A stretch of DNA of 64,000 nucleotides. Source: Cognatundibacterium rugosum (GTDB lineage Bacteria; Pseudomonadota; Gammaproteobacteria; Burkholderiales; Burkholderiaceae_D). The notes under the pieces are model-generated. The model was given only the letters and a program-made list of their open reading frames with translations. It had not been told where the DNA came from and made no database searches. Both the position numbers and the translations under genes were made by a program. Numbering within the stretch: position 1 is the stretch's first letter; the number at the start of each line of letters is the position of its first letter. The DNA lies in the NCBI RefSeq assembly GCF_014284365.1, contig NZ_JACOGG010000009.1, forward strand, positions 62,001-126,000. Reading direction: 5' to 3'. This document shows, piece by piece, positions 9,448 through 17,573 of the stretch.

Positions 9448-9572
9448 CCGACCCAGGATCAATGATCCTGAATGATCCTGAATGAGCCTGAATGACCGAC
9501 AACGGGTCGGGCTCGATTGTCATCTTTCTTTGTGGAAATAGAAAGTGAAAACAGCATGGTGTTTTCACTTTA
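9448..9572. repeat. Decamer tandem repeat and two inverted repeats
   Basis: Three nearly identical copies of AATGATCCTG run from 9461 to 9490, with a degenerate fourth copy. They sit between inverted CCGACCC (9448-9454) and GGGTCGG (9504-9510). A separate hairpin follows, with perfect 11-base arms AAAGTGAAAAC (9542-9552) and GTTTTCACTTT (9561-9571). The last hairpin could end transcription of the LysR gene to its right, but it lacks a T-run. Confidence 0.6.
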
Positions 9573-9628
9573 GTTCTTGCTATTGTAAATTAGCAACACG
9601 TTAACACGCTGGATGGACCGCACTTTGC

Positions 9629-10564
9629 TCACTGCGATGACAGGCCAGCTTCGCGTAAAGCTTTATCCCATGCGGGTTCAGGCTGATATTGGGCTAGCAG
9701 GTAGTCGATCAGTGCGCGTACTTTGGGCGATACGTAGCGGGTAGCCGGATACAGCGCGGTGAAGTAATTGAGCGGCAACTGCCAGTCCGCCAGTACCGGC
9801 AGCAGCCTGCCTTCACACAGATCGCGCCAGGCCAGAAAGCTGGTGTTATAGGCGATGCCCACCCCGAGCAGCGCGGCCTGATGCAGTACCTTGCCATTGT
9901 TGGCGCTGAAAGCGGGTTGAATTTCTACGCTGAGTCTTTCTTCTCCGCGTTGAAATTCCCACTGCACACCCTGGGTCAGATGCTGAAAATGCAGGCAGCG
10001 GTGTGCGCTCAGCTCAGCCGGATGTTGTGGCATGCCATGTTGTTCCAGATAAGCCGGGCTGGCGCATAACACCCCGCGACAGGGCGCAATTGTACGCATA
10101 TGCAAGCCATGGCTGTCCGGGATACCGCCGACCCGTATGCTCAGATCAAAACCATAACGCACCGGGTCGAGTAACTGATCATCCAGATGCAGACTGGGTT
10201 GTAATTGTGGATGCTGCAAGGCAAAGCGTGCCAGCGCATCCGCCAGCCATTCTGTCCCAAAACTGCTAGGCGCTTGTAGGCGCAGACTGCCTTGCAGGAT
10301 GTTACTGTCGTAGCCGATGGCTGCACGTGCCTGACGTGCATGCTCAACGCTGGCGCTGCAGGGTTGAAGAAATGCCTGGCCGCTATCGGTCAGGCTGACT
10401 TCACGTGTAGAGCGGTGCAATAGCCTTGCCCCCAGATTTTGTTCCAGTTGCTGGATATGCTTGCTGACCAGCGCACGGCTTAAGCCTAGCTGACGTCCGG
10501 CCGCGCTGAAGCTGCGCAGACGGGCCACTTCGACAAAAATTTCCATTGCTTTTAACTGATCCAT
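9629..10564 (-). CDS. LysR-family transcriptional regulator
   Basis: This 311-residue regulator has the LysR winged helix-turn-helix at residues 1-60 (MDQLKAMEIFVEVARLRSFS, then SRALVSKHIQQLE) and a periplasmic-binding-like effector domain at about 90-300. It belongs to the large subgroup, common in Burkholderiales, whose effector is usually unknown. It is transcribed away from a PhyH dioxygenase gene. The gap between them contains two palindromes of LysR-site form (10601-10651), so it probably controls that gene and itself. Confidence 0.92.
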   Translation of the reverse strand: MDQLKAMEIFVEVARLRSFSAAGRQLGLSRALVSKHIQQLEQNLGARLLHRSTREVSLTDSGQAFLQPCSASVEHARQARAAIGYDSNILQGSLRLQAPSSFGTEWLADALARFALQHPQLQPSLHLDDQLLDPVRYGFDLSIRVGGIPDSHGLHMRTIAPCRGVLCASPAYLEQHGMPQHPAELSAHRCLHFQHLTQGVQWEFQRGEERLSVEIQPAFSANNGKVLHQAALLGVGIAYNTSFLAWRDLCEGRLLPVLADWQLPLNYFTALYPATRYVSPKVRALIDYLLAQYQPEPAWDKALREAGLSSQ

Positions 10565-10600
10565 GCATGCTCCTTAGCGAAAGGCGGCTCCCTGTACAAG

Positions 10601-10651
10601 TATTGTCAATAATTTAGCGACAATATGTCAATGATTGTCTGTATTGTGACA
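10601..10651. promoter_or_regulatory. Probable LysR operator pair
   Basis: A perfect inverted repeat, TATTGTC-N11-GACAATA at 10601-10625, is followed directly by TGTCA-N16-TGACA at 10626-10651. The first has the T-N11-A form usual for LysR regulators. They lie between the LysR gene and the divergent dioxygenase gene, 36 bp from the LysR start. Confidence 0.65.
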
Positions 10652-10742
10652 AGTGCCTGGGTTTGATTACACTTGCGCTACATCAATACCTTGCGCCAGA
10701 CGTGGTTGCCGCGCTATCAAACTTAATTTTTCAGGAGTGACT

Positions 10743-11582
10743 ATGTTGAATGCAGAGCAGATCGCCCAATTCCATCAGGATGGTTATGTGGTCGTCCCCG
10801 ATTTTAAAAGTGCAGCAGAAATCGCTGCCTTGCGCGAGCGCGCCGGCGCGATCGTCGATGCGTTTGATCCGTCGGAATCAGTCTCGATTTTTACTACCAA
10901 GGAGCAGGAAAGGAAAATCGATCATTATTTTCTGAATTCCGCGAATAACATCAGCTGCTTTTTTGAAGAAGAAGCGTTTGACAGCGATGGCCAGTTACGC
11001 CAGGCCAAAGCGCTGTCTATCAATAAAATAGGCCATGCGATGCATGATCTGGACCCGGTATTCAGTGCATTCTCACGCGGTCAGGCGCTGGCGACGGTGG
11101 CGCAACAACTGGGTTTGCAACAGCCGCAAATCTGGCAATCCATGTATATTTTCAAGCAGCCTGGCATAGGCGGTGAAGTGCGCTGGCATCAGGATGCGAC
11201 TTACTTCGACACTGATCCGGTCAGCGTCACCACCTTCTGGTTTGCATTAGAAGACGCAACGCTGGAGAATGGCTGCCTGTGGGCTGAGCCGGGTGGTCAT
11301 CGCAGCCCTATGCGCGAACGCTTTGTGCGGGAAGGGGATCAGGTCAGGGTAGAAAAATTATCCGATCTGCCGTGGCCGGACGACAGCACTGCGGTACCGC
11401 TGGAAGTGAAGGCCGGTAGCCTGGTGTGCTTCCACGGCTTGCTGCCGCATTACAGCGCACCTAACCGTTCGCCGGTATCGCGTCATGCCTATACCCTGCA
11501 TGTGACTGATGGGAAGACGCAGTATTCTGCGGGTAACTGGATACAGCGCGGTCCTGATTTTCCGGTACGCGGATTTGTGTAA
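10743..11582 (+). CDS. Phytanoyl-CoA dioxygenase (PhyH) family protein
   Basis: This 279-residue Fe(II)/2-oxoglutarate-type oxygenase begins MLNAEQIAQFHQDGYVVV, the usual PhyH opening. The ATG at 10743 is preceded by an AGGAG site; an upstream in-frame start at 10653 has no such support. The iron triad is visible as H149 and D151 in RWHQDATYFD and H236 in LLPHYSAPNRS, with the 2-oxoglutarate-binding Arg probably in SPVSRHAYTLHV. The enzyme should hydroxylate a small organic substrate, not identified here. A TIM-barrel protein gene follows 39 bp later, and the divergent LysR gene probably controls both. Confidence 0.88.
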   Translation: MLNAEQIAQFHQDGYVVVPDFKSAAEIAALRERAGAIVDAFDPSESVSIFTTKEQERKIDHYFLNSANNISCFFEEEAFDSDGQLRQAKALSINKIGHAMHDLDPVFSAFSRGQALATVAQQLGLQQPQIWQSMYIFKQPGIGGEVRWHQDATYFDTDPVSVTTFWFALEDATLENGCLWAEPGGHRSPMRERFVREGDQVRVEKLSDLPWPDDSTAVPLEVKAGSLVCFHGLLPHYSAPNRSPVSRHAYTLHVTDGKTQYSAGNWIQRGPDFPVRGFV

Positions 11583-11621
11583 ATCCACCTCAGACGCGTA
11601 ACCTGACAACCGAAAGTAAGC

Positions 11622-12440
11622 ATGAAATTACAGATTTTCGCCCCGCACTGGGGCAATGCGCATATCGCGCGCGACAGCTGGATCGCCAGCGTGAAGGCAG
11701 CCGGTTTTGATGGCATAGAAATGTCGTTGCCGCTGGAGCAGAAAGAACGTGAAGCCTGGACCAGGGCCATAGAGGATGCAGGCTTACTACTGATCGCCCA
11801 GCAGTGGGAGACCGTGTTTCACAGCGACTTCAAAGCGCATAAACAGGCCTTGCGCGAATTGTTGCAGAGCGCATGCACGGCGAATCCTGTGTTGGTCAAC
11901 ACCCACACTGGCAAGGATTTTTACAGCTTTGCGCAAAACAGTGAATTGCTGGATCTGGCCGACAGTATCAGTCAGGAAACCGGCGTGCCCATCGTGCATG
12001 AAATTCATCGCAGCCGCTTCAGTGCTCATCCCATGTTACTCATGCCGTATTTGCAGCAGCGTCCTCAATTGCAACTCAATGCAGACTTATCGCATTGGTG
12101 TGTCGCCTGCGAATCGCTGCTGGAAGATCAGGCGGAGATGCTGGCGCAGATTTTTCCTCAGGTACGCCATATCCATGCGCGGGTAGGGCATCAGCAGGGA
12201 CCGCAAGTGAATGACTTCCGTGCGCCGGAACATGCCACCGTGCTGGAACAGCATTTAGGCTGGTGGGATCAGATCCTGCTGCAGCGTCAGGAACGTGGCG
12301 AGCCTTATCTGACGATCACGCCTGAGTTTGGGCCAACCCCCTACACACAAACCCTGCCTTACACCAATCAGGTGGTCAGCGATGCCTGGGAGTTGAATGT
12401 GGCGATGATGCAGTTATTGCGTGCGCGTTATCAGAACTAA
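11622..12440 (+). CDS. Sugar phosphate isomerase/epimerase-like TIM-barrel protein
   Basis: This 272-residue protein has the AP-endonuclease-2/xylose-isomerase-like barrel: FDGIEMSLPLE on an early strand, a VNTHTGKDF segment, VPIVHEIHRSRFSAHP with a likely metal-binding Glu and His, LNADLSHWCVACES, and HIHARVGHQQGPQVNDF near the C-terminal end. Members use a divalent metal to isomerise or cleave sugars and sugar-like compounds. It is the second gene of a pair with the PhyH dioxygenase, so the two probably act in one short catabolic route. The substrate is unknown. Confidence 0.8.
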   Translation: MKLQIFAPHWGNAHIARDSWIASVKAAGFDGIEMSLPLEQKEREAWTRAIEDAGLLLIAQQWETVFHSDFKAHKQALRELLQSACTANPVLVNTHTGKDFYSFAQNSELLDLADSISQETGVPIVHEIHRSRFSAHPMLLMPYLQQRPQLQLNADLSHWCVACESLLEDQAEMLAQIFPQVRHIHARVGHQQGPQVNDFRAPEHATVLEQHLGWWDQILLQRQERGEPYLTITPEFGPTPYTQTLPYTNQVVSDAWELNVAMMQLLRARYQN

Positions 12441-12476
12441 AATCCGGTAGTAGCGGGCACACAGGCAAGCGCACTG

Positions 12477-12532
12477 AGGCTGGATGCAGATGACATACCT
12501 GATGTCTGCGTTTCAGCCTAGCTCGCTTTTTT
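12477..12532 (+). terminator. Possible terminator after the PhyH/TIM-barrel pair
   Basis: Outer arms AGGCTG (12477-12482) and CAGCCT (12514-12519) enclose an inner imperfect stem, and a run of six T lies at 12527-12532. The stem is irregular, so this is a modest call. Confidence 0.4.
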
Positions 12533-12576
12533 AGGTCTTATAATGGGCTCACTTCATCCACGCTGAGCGCAACCTG

Positions 12577-13056
12577 ATGCAAATCCGAATCGCCGTCACT
12601 GCAGATCTCACAGCCATCCAAACGCTGTTCAGTCAGGCCATGCACGATGCAGACTGGTTACCCAGCGCTGCAAAGCAAGCAGATGATTTTGCTGCTGCCT
12701 CCGTCGGTGAAACGATACTGATCGCAGAGCTGGAACCCGGTGTCCCGGCTGGTTTTCTTTCGTATCAGCCTGAGCATGCTTTTATCCATCATCTGTATGT
12801 CGCCCAGCATGCGCAGGGACGGGGTGTCGGCCGCAGCCTGCTGCATGCCTTGCATGCGCACTTAGCCTGTCCCTGGCATTTGAAATGCGTCGTCAATAAT
12901 CACGCCGCGCATGCCTTTTATCTACGCATGGGTTGGACCGTGGTGCAGCGTGCGACATCTGAGCATGGCGATTACTATTTACTCAGGCTGGCGGCGCCTG
13001 ATATACCTGAGCTGCCGGATTGCGCAACTCAGCAAGATTCATCAAACCCGGCATGA
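12577..13056 (+). CDS. GNAT-family N-acetyltransferase
   Basis: This 159-residue protein has the GNAT fold that transfers an acetyl group from acetyl-CoA to an amine. The acetyl-CoA binding motif A is seen as IHHLYVAQHAQGRGVGRSLL (about residues 70-89), followed by the NNHAAHAFYLRMGW motif B. The substrate cannot be deduced. It lies 136 bp after the TIM-barrel gene and just before an AraC-type regulator, and is probably a separate unit. Confidence 0.88.
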   Translation: MQIRIAVTADLTAIQTLFSQAMHDADWLPSAAKQADDFAAASVGETILIAELEPGVPAGFLSYQPEHAFIHHLYVAQHAQGRGVGRSLLHALHAHLACPWHLKCVVNNHAAHAFYLRMGWTVVQRATSEHGDYYLLRLAAPDIPELPDCATQQDSSNPA

Positions 13057-13096
13057 GCACCAGGTTTAAGCTGCAGTCTGTCAGGAGGAAACAGGA

Positions 13097-14005
13097 ATGC
13101 AGATGAATACAGAGAGCGGCCCGTACACAGAGCAAAGCAGGCGTGCGCATTATTGGCAGCGTTTTGAACAAGTCGCGGCCTATATTGATGCTTGTCCGGA
13201 TGGAGATTTATCGCTGGAAAACCTCAGTGCACTGGCTGCGATGTCGCGCTTTCATTTTCACCGGCAGTTCGCCAGCGCATTCGGACTCAGTTTGCATCAA
13301 TACGTATTGCAGTCGCGTTTGCGCCGGGCCGGCTCCCAGCTCGCATTCCGCACTTCCTTGTCAGTCACCCGCATCGCGCTCGATCATGGCTTTGAGTCGC
13401 TCGCTGCTTTTTCCCGGGCCTTCAGAAAAATGAGCGGGCAATCGCCCAGTACGTTTCGCGCTGCGCCCGACTGGCCAAGCTGGCATCAGGCTTGTTCTTT
13501 GATTCCCGCTCACCGGAGTATTGCTATGACTTTCAATCATCAAGACGTAGGTATTATCGACTTCCCAGCAACTGCACTGGCCTGTATGGAACACCGTGGT
13601 GATCCTGCGCTGATCGGTGACAGTCTGCAGAAATTTATCGCGTGGCGTAAGCAAGAAAAATTGCCACCTGGTCGCTACCGCACCTTCAATATTTTGTACG
13701 GACATCCGGATCATGTGCCAGCAGCCGAGTTCCGGCTGGATGTCGGCGTCGCAGTCGATCAGCCTGCATCCTATGCGGCGGCCGGTATCATTGCGAAAAC
13801 CATTCCAGCCGGGCGCTGCGCCGTGCTGCGTCACATCGGGCTGGATAGTCAGCTGGAACACAGCATAGGCTATCTGTTTGATACCTGGTTACCCGCCAGC
13901 GGTGAGGAATTACGCGACTTCCCGGTCTTTTTGCAAAGACTGCGTTTTTACCCCGATGTCCCTGAGCAGCAGGCAGAAGTGGATATTTTTCTGCCGCTAC
14001 GTTGA
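13097..14005 (+). CDS. AraC-family regulator with GyrI-like effector domain
   Basis: This 302-residue protein joins an N-terminal AraC double helix-turn-helix (about residues 18-115, with MSRFHFHRQFASAFG and HGFESLAAFSRAFRKMSGQS) to a C-terminal GyrI-like small-molecule domain (about 140-302). This order is the same as in Rob of E. coli. Such regulators usually sense amphipathic drugs or other small ligands. The ATG at 13097 follows a GGAGGAAACAGGA ribosome-binding region; a second ATG two codons on is nearly as good. The targets are unknown; neighbouring genes are an acetyltransferase upstream and a convergent hydrolase. Confidence 0.88.
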   Translation: MQMNTESGPYTEQSRRAHYWQRFEQVAAYIDACPDGDLSLENLSALAAMSRFHFHRQFASAFGLSLHQYVLQSRLRRAGSQLAFRTSLSVTRIALDHGFESLAAFSRAFRKMSGQSPSTFRAAPDWPSWHQACSLIPAHRSIAMTFNHQDVGIIDFPATALACMEHRGDPALIGDSLQKFIAWRKQEKLPPGRYRTFNILYGHPDHVPAAEFRLDVGVAVDQPASYAAAGIIAKTIPAGRCAVLRHIGLDSQLEHSIGYLFDTWLPASGEELRDFPVFLQRLRFYPDVPEQQAEVDIFLPLR

Positions 14006-14016
14006 AGGCGGTATTT

Positions 14017-14994
14017 TTAGTGCAGGCTGCTCAGAAATTCCTGCAATCTGGCTGCCAGCACTTCCGGCTGATCCTGCATCACAAAGTGACGCGAGTCGGG
14101 AATGGAAACCAGTTTCAGGGTTTTCAGCCCCGGCATCAACGAGCGTACATAGTCGGTCTTGGCTGCTTCTGTTATGTTCAGTGCTGCAAAATCCGGCGCA
14201 TAGTAGGGCGAGATAATGGTCACCGGCACGCTGATTTTTGGCAATTCAGGGCGCATATCGATTGCAAACAGTTCACTCATGTAGGCGGCGCTTGCGGCCA
14301 CATCACTGCGTGCGCTGCGTTGTGCAAAATCGGCGGTGTACTGATTGCCGGTCATGGCGATATTGCGCATGTATTGCAGTTGTCCTGCCGCATACTGTTC
14401 CGGCGTTTGCCGGGCATAGCGTTGTTGCATACTGGAGGCGAATTCCTGCCTTTGCGTCGCGGTGAAGTTTTCCGAGCGAGGCATGACGGGGAGGCCATCA
14501 ATCCCAAAGACGCCACGGATTTTGTCTGAATGTGATTCCGCAAACCAGATGGCCAGCGCCGACCCCAGGCTGTGCCCGATCAGCACCGGGCGATCAATTT
14601 TTTTCTCATTAATCAGTTGTAGCAAAGAGTCTCGTGCGCGTGACAGTTTAGGGCCCTCCATGGCGGGTTTTCCATCAAATCCGGCCAGCGTCAGCACATA
14701 CAGGACATGGTCTTTTTGCAGACGCTGCACCAGATCGTCCCAGACATAAGCACCGCTGGATAAGCCTGGAATCAGGATGATGGGGACACCTTGCGTGCCA
14801 ATTTGATCCACATACAGGCTGCCAGTCTGATAGCTGCTGACAACCGTTTTGCTGACGGCAGCGACAGCAGTTTTTTCAGTGTTGTTGTCTGCGGCCAGGG
14901 CATTGCTGAAGTGACTGAGCATCAGCGTACAACTCAAAGCTGCGATACCTGTGAGGTGCCTGATGTGGGTGAGTAGAGTGAATGCAGATGACAT
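14017..14994 (-). CDS. Secreted alpha/beta hydrolase
   Basis: This 325-residue hydrolase has a signal peptide ending near SNALA-A, so it acts outside the cytoplasm. The alpha/beta fold shows the oxyanion-side motif LIPGLSSGAYVWDD, the nucleophile elbow GHSLGS with S142, and a C-terminal SRHFVMQDQPE segment that supplies the catalytic His. It is probably an esterase or lipase-like enzyme; the substrate is unknown. A strong AAGGAG site precedes the ATG. The stop lies 11 bp from the convergent AraC gene. Confidence 0.87.
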   Translation of the reverse strand: MSSAFTLLTHIRHLTGIAALSCTLMLSHFSNALAADNNTEKTAVAAVSKTVVSSYQTGSLYVDQIGTQGVPIILIPGLSSGAYVWDDLVQRLQKDHVLYVLTLAGFDGKPAMEGPKLSRARDSLLQLINEKKIDRPVLIGHSLGSALAIWFAESHSDKIRGVFGIDGLPVMPRSENFTATQRQEFASSMQQRYARQTPEQYAAGQLQYMRNIAMTGNQYTADFAQRSARSDVAASAAYMSELFAIDMRPELPKISVPVTIISPYYAPDFAALNITEAAKTDYVRSLMPGLKTLKLVSIPDSRHFVMQDQPEVLAARLQEFLSSLH

Positions 14995-15052
14995 GGAAAT
15001 CTCCTTCGTGAGCGCTACGGTTTCTGTATGTGTCAGACGCTGTAATGCAGAC

Positions 15053-15244
15053 TTAGTCCATAAAAAAAATCTGTTCTATCGGTTTGCCGAATAGCTGAGC
15101 GATGCTGAACGCCAGCGGCAAGCTGGGGTCATAACGCCCGGTTTCTATCGCATTGATGGTTTGCCGCGATACTTCGAGCTGATCGGCCAGTGTGGCCTGG
15201 CTCCACTCACGTGCGCTGCGCAGCTCCTTAACGATATTGCGCAT
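15053..15244 (-). CDS. Small XRE-family transcriptional regulator
   Basis: This 63-residue protein is little more than one helix-turn-helix: LRSAREWSQATLADQLEVSR then QTINAIETGRYDPSLPLA. It matches the short XRE regulators that often partner a small membrane protein. The ATG at 15244 starts one base after the stop of the upstream gene behind a GGAG site, so the two are coupled; a longer frame from 15271 overlaps that gene needlessly. Three near-identical 18-bp palindromes upstream of the operon (15724-15870) are likely binding sites for this protein. Confidence 0.9.
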   Translation of the reverse strand: MRNIVKELRSAREWSQATLADQLEVSRQTINAIETGRYDPSLPLAFSIAQLFGKPIEQIFFMD

Positions 15245-15245
15245 C

Positions 15246-15632
15246 TTATTTCTCCATCCATTTGCGGACACAAGTCACTACACCAGTGCCACCCATGAAG
15301 ATGCTCCAGACGACCCACATGCTGATGCGCGGATAACCGACACCTTCCAGAAAGCCATAGGTCACGCTGAACATGGCGGTGATGCCACCCGCGACGGCGA
15401 TGTTTTCCATCAGCCAGCCACGCAGATACGCATCCATTCTTGCCACATGACGCACGATGGCCCAGAACATCAGCGCGACCGGCAACGCCGGGCTCAGCGC
15501 CAGTGCCGTTTTGGTGGCACTGTCCGGCATGTCTTTGATCCAGGCTGTGACGCTGAACAGGACCAGCAGATACACGCCGATGGCGGCAAACAGTTCACGG
15601 AAATACAGGGACTTCATTTCTTTTTCACGCAT
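15246..15632 (-). CDS. Four-helix membrane protein, partner of the XRE regulator
   Basis: This 128-residue protein has four likely membrane helices, at about residues 12-31, 40-60, 74-95 and 102-122, and short charged ends. The ATG at 15632 has an AAGGAG site at good spacing; an upstream start at 15662 is possible but lacks one. Its function is unknown. Pairs of a small integral membrane protein and a tiny XRE regulator are widespread in bacteria, and here the regulator gene follows directly. The membrane protein may control the regulator or be its main target. Confidence 0.8.
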   Translation of the reverse strand: MREKEMKSLYFRELFAAIGVYLLVLFSVTAWIKDMPDSATKTALALSPALPVALMFWAIVRHVARMDAYLRGWLMENIAVAGGITAMFSVTYGFLEGVGYPRISMWVVWSIFMGGTGVVTCVRKWMEK

Positions 15633-15723
15633 GGCATTCTCCTTGTTGCTGGTTTTTGTCAAGTTTCATTGACATCGCAATGTTTAAAAAAAGCATGTGC
15701 CACGTAAGCGCATGCTGGAAGAT

Positions 15724-15741
15724 AGTAAAGCGTACTTGACA
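15724..15741. promoter_or_regulatory. Predicted XRE operator, site 1
   Basis: AGTAAAGC-GT-ACTTGACA fits the 8-2-8 near-palindrome TGTMAAGY-NN-RCTTKACA that is shared with the sites at 15814 and 15853. It is nearest to the membrane-protein/XRE operon. Confidence 0.6.
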
Positions 15742-15813
15742 CTGCTGGCGAAAAAAGAAGCAGCTGAAAACGCTGCTGATCCTTGAAACACCTAGCCTGT
15801 ACTACAACGGCGA

Positions 15814-15831
15814 TGTAAAGCATGTTTGACA
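15814..15831. promoter_or_regulatory. Predicted XRE operator, site 2
   Basis: TGTAAAGC-AT-GTTTGACA matches the motif seen at the other two sites, 90 bp centre-to-centre from site 1. Confidence 0.6.
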
Positions 15832-15852
15832 TTGTAGGCGCAAATTAAGCGA

Positions 15853-15870
15853 TGTCAAGCACGCTTTACA
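15853..15870. promoter_or_regulatory. Predicted XRE operator, site 3
   Basis: TGTCAAGC-AC-GCTTTACA is the most symmetric copy, with one mismatch in 8-2-8 symmetry, and lies 39 bp centre-to-centre from site 2. Confidence 0.62.
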
Positions 15871-15897
15871 AAAAAAATCATCGGTGTGGTTTTTCCT

Positions 15898-17346
15898 CTA
15901 TTGCGGTCGCCCGGCAGCGACCCAGTCTATCAGCGCATCCAGCGCGGGTTTGGCTCTGGAGGCCGCATCGTGATTGACGATGGCAACCACGATCCAGGTC
16001 TGGTCTAGTGTGTCGCGTACATAACCTGCGATGGCCACGCTGTCTTTCAGGGAGCCGGTTTTGATGCGGGCGCGTGAATCAGCAGCGCTACCCTTCAGAC
16101 GGCGGCGCATGGTGCCGTCCAGCGCCACGATAGGCAGGCTGCTCAGGTATTCGGCATTCCAGCTACTGCGCCAGCCTGCTTGCAACACCTGAGCCAGCAA
16201 CTGCGTGCTGAGGCGTTCATTGCGCGACAAGCCAGAGCCGTTTTCTAACACCAGCGTGCTGTCAGCGATCTGCTTTTTGTTTAACCAGTCGCGTATTCTT
16301 TGTCTGCCTGTATCCACGCTGCTGCCCGCTGCATTCTGTTCTGCGCCTAAGGTGAGCAGCAGGCTGCGCGCCATCATATTGTCGGAAAATTTATTCACTA
16401 CACGTACTGTCTCAGCCAGCGTATCAGATTGCCGTTCGACCAGTAACTTTGCCGATTCTGGCGTTGTGCCGTCGATGACCTGGCCTTGCCAACTGCCGCC
16501 CATTTCCTGCCATAACTGCCGGAACAGGCGTGCGATGTATTGATTGCGATCCAGCAGATTCAGATGAGTCGTGATCTGACAGTTTTTGGGGAAACCACCG
16601 TTGAGCTGCAACGCCAGTACCTCGCCCGGCAGGGTGCTCACTTGCGGCGGCTGCCATTCTTTTTCCCAGTCAGTACAGCTTTTTTGGTTGAAATGCAGAT
16701 GCGTCTCTATGTTGACTTTATCCAGCGGGGTCAGCAGGCTGGCCTGGATTTTTTTGCTGTCTGAGGTAATTTGCACAGAACTCAGATTACTGTGTATCAG
16801 CAGCGCATCCGGAATCACGTTGTAATACGCATCCGGATGTTCATCAAACGGTATCACATCCTGATCGATTCTTTGTGGGTTGAAATAGCTGCGGTCGAGT
16901 ACCAGATCCCCCTGGAGGTTGCGTATGCCTTGCTGGCGCAGAGTGCGCAGCATGAGTGCCAACTTATCCCAGGTCAGATTGGGATCGCCGCCGCCTTTCA
17001 GATACAGATTGCCTTTCAGTAGGTCACGGGTGGTCGTGGCCTCGCTCAGAAGGCGGGTCTTCCAGCGGAATTGCGGTCCCAGCTCTTCCAATGCAGCCAG
17101 GGTGGTGAGCAGCTTCATGGTGGAGGCCGGATTAACTGGCTGTTCGGCCTGGTGCTGCAGCAGTGGCGTCGTGTTGTCAGCCGCGATCACGGTCAGACTC
17201 AAGGCAGACGAAGGAATCTCATTTTGTTGCAGTAATTCGCTGACTTTGGCAGGTAGTGCATTCTGGGCCAAAGCGACAGATACGGGCAGTAGCAGCATGC
17301 AGGGTAGCAAGGCTAAGCGATATAACAGCGGGCGTTTTTTTAACAT
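15898..17346 (-). CDS. dacB: D-alanyl-D-alanine carboxypeptidase/endopeptidase (PBP4 type)
   Basis: This 482-residue class C penicillin-binding protein should trim or cut peptidoglycan peptides in the periplasm. The chosen ATG at 17346 gives a good signal peptide (MLKKRPLLYRLALLP through PVSVALA); a frame starting at 17439 would add an unlikely 31-residue extension. The three active-site motifs are present: STMK at 75-78 with nucleophile S75, SDN at 321-323, and KTG at 429-431. A long insertion between the first two motifs is typical of PBP4/DacB. It is a single gene, placed tail-to-promoter against the XRE operon. Confidence 0.93.
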   Translation of the reverse strand: MLKKRPLLYRLALLPCMLLLPVSVALAQNALPAKVSELLQQNEIPSSALSLTVIAADNTTPLLQHQAEQPVNPASTMKLLTTLAALEELGPQFRWKTRLLSEATTTRDLLKGNLYLKGGGDPNLTWDKLALMLRTLRQQGIRNLQGDLVLDRSYFNPQRIDQDVIPFDEHPDAYYNVIPDALLIHSNLSSVQITSDSKKIQASLLTPLDKVNIETHLHFNQKSCTDWEKEWQPPQVSTLPGEVLALQLNGGFPKNCQITTHLNLLDRNQYIARLFRQLWQEMGGSWQGQVIDGTTPESAKLLVERQSDTLAETVRVVNKFSDNMMARSLLLTLGAEQNAAGSSVDTGRQRIRDWLNKKQIADSTLVLENGSGLSRNERLSTQLLAQVLQAGWRSSWNAEYLSSLPIVALDGTMRRRLKGSAADSRARIKTGSLKDSVAIAGYVRDTLDQTWIVVAIVNHDAASRAKPALDALIDWVAAGRPQ

Positions 17347-17573
17347 AGCTTGGTTCAGGGGAAACAGGGTAAGGTCTGGTATTGAGGGCGCATACATACC
17401 ATATACGCACATCAGACCACGCTGACTGCATCTGGTCAATTGCCCGGGGCTGCGGTAGCGGGTGTTGCCGGTACAGAAAAGAACATGGTTTTTTGTTCAT
17501 AAAACCCACGAATCAGGACATAAGCCTTTGATTTCGTTATAATTTCGCCCTTTTCCCCGTCACTGGTTTGATC

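Noticed and set aside
9461-9500. CRISPR-like array
   Set aside because: The repeats are only ten bases long with no spacers, and no cas genes are present.
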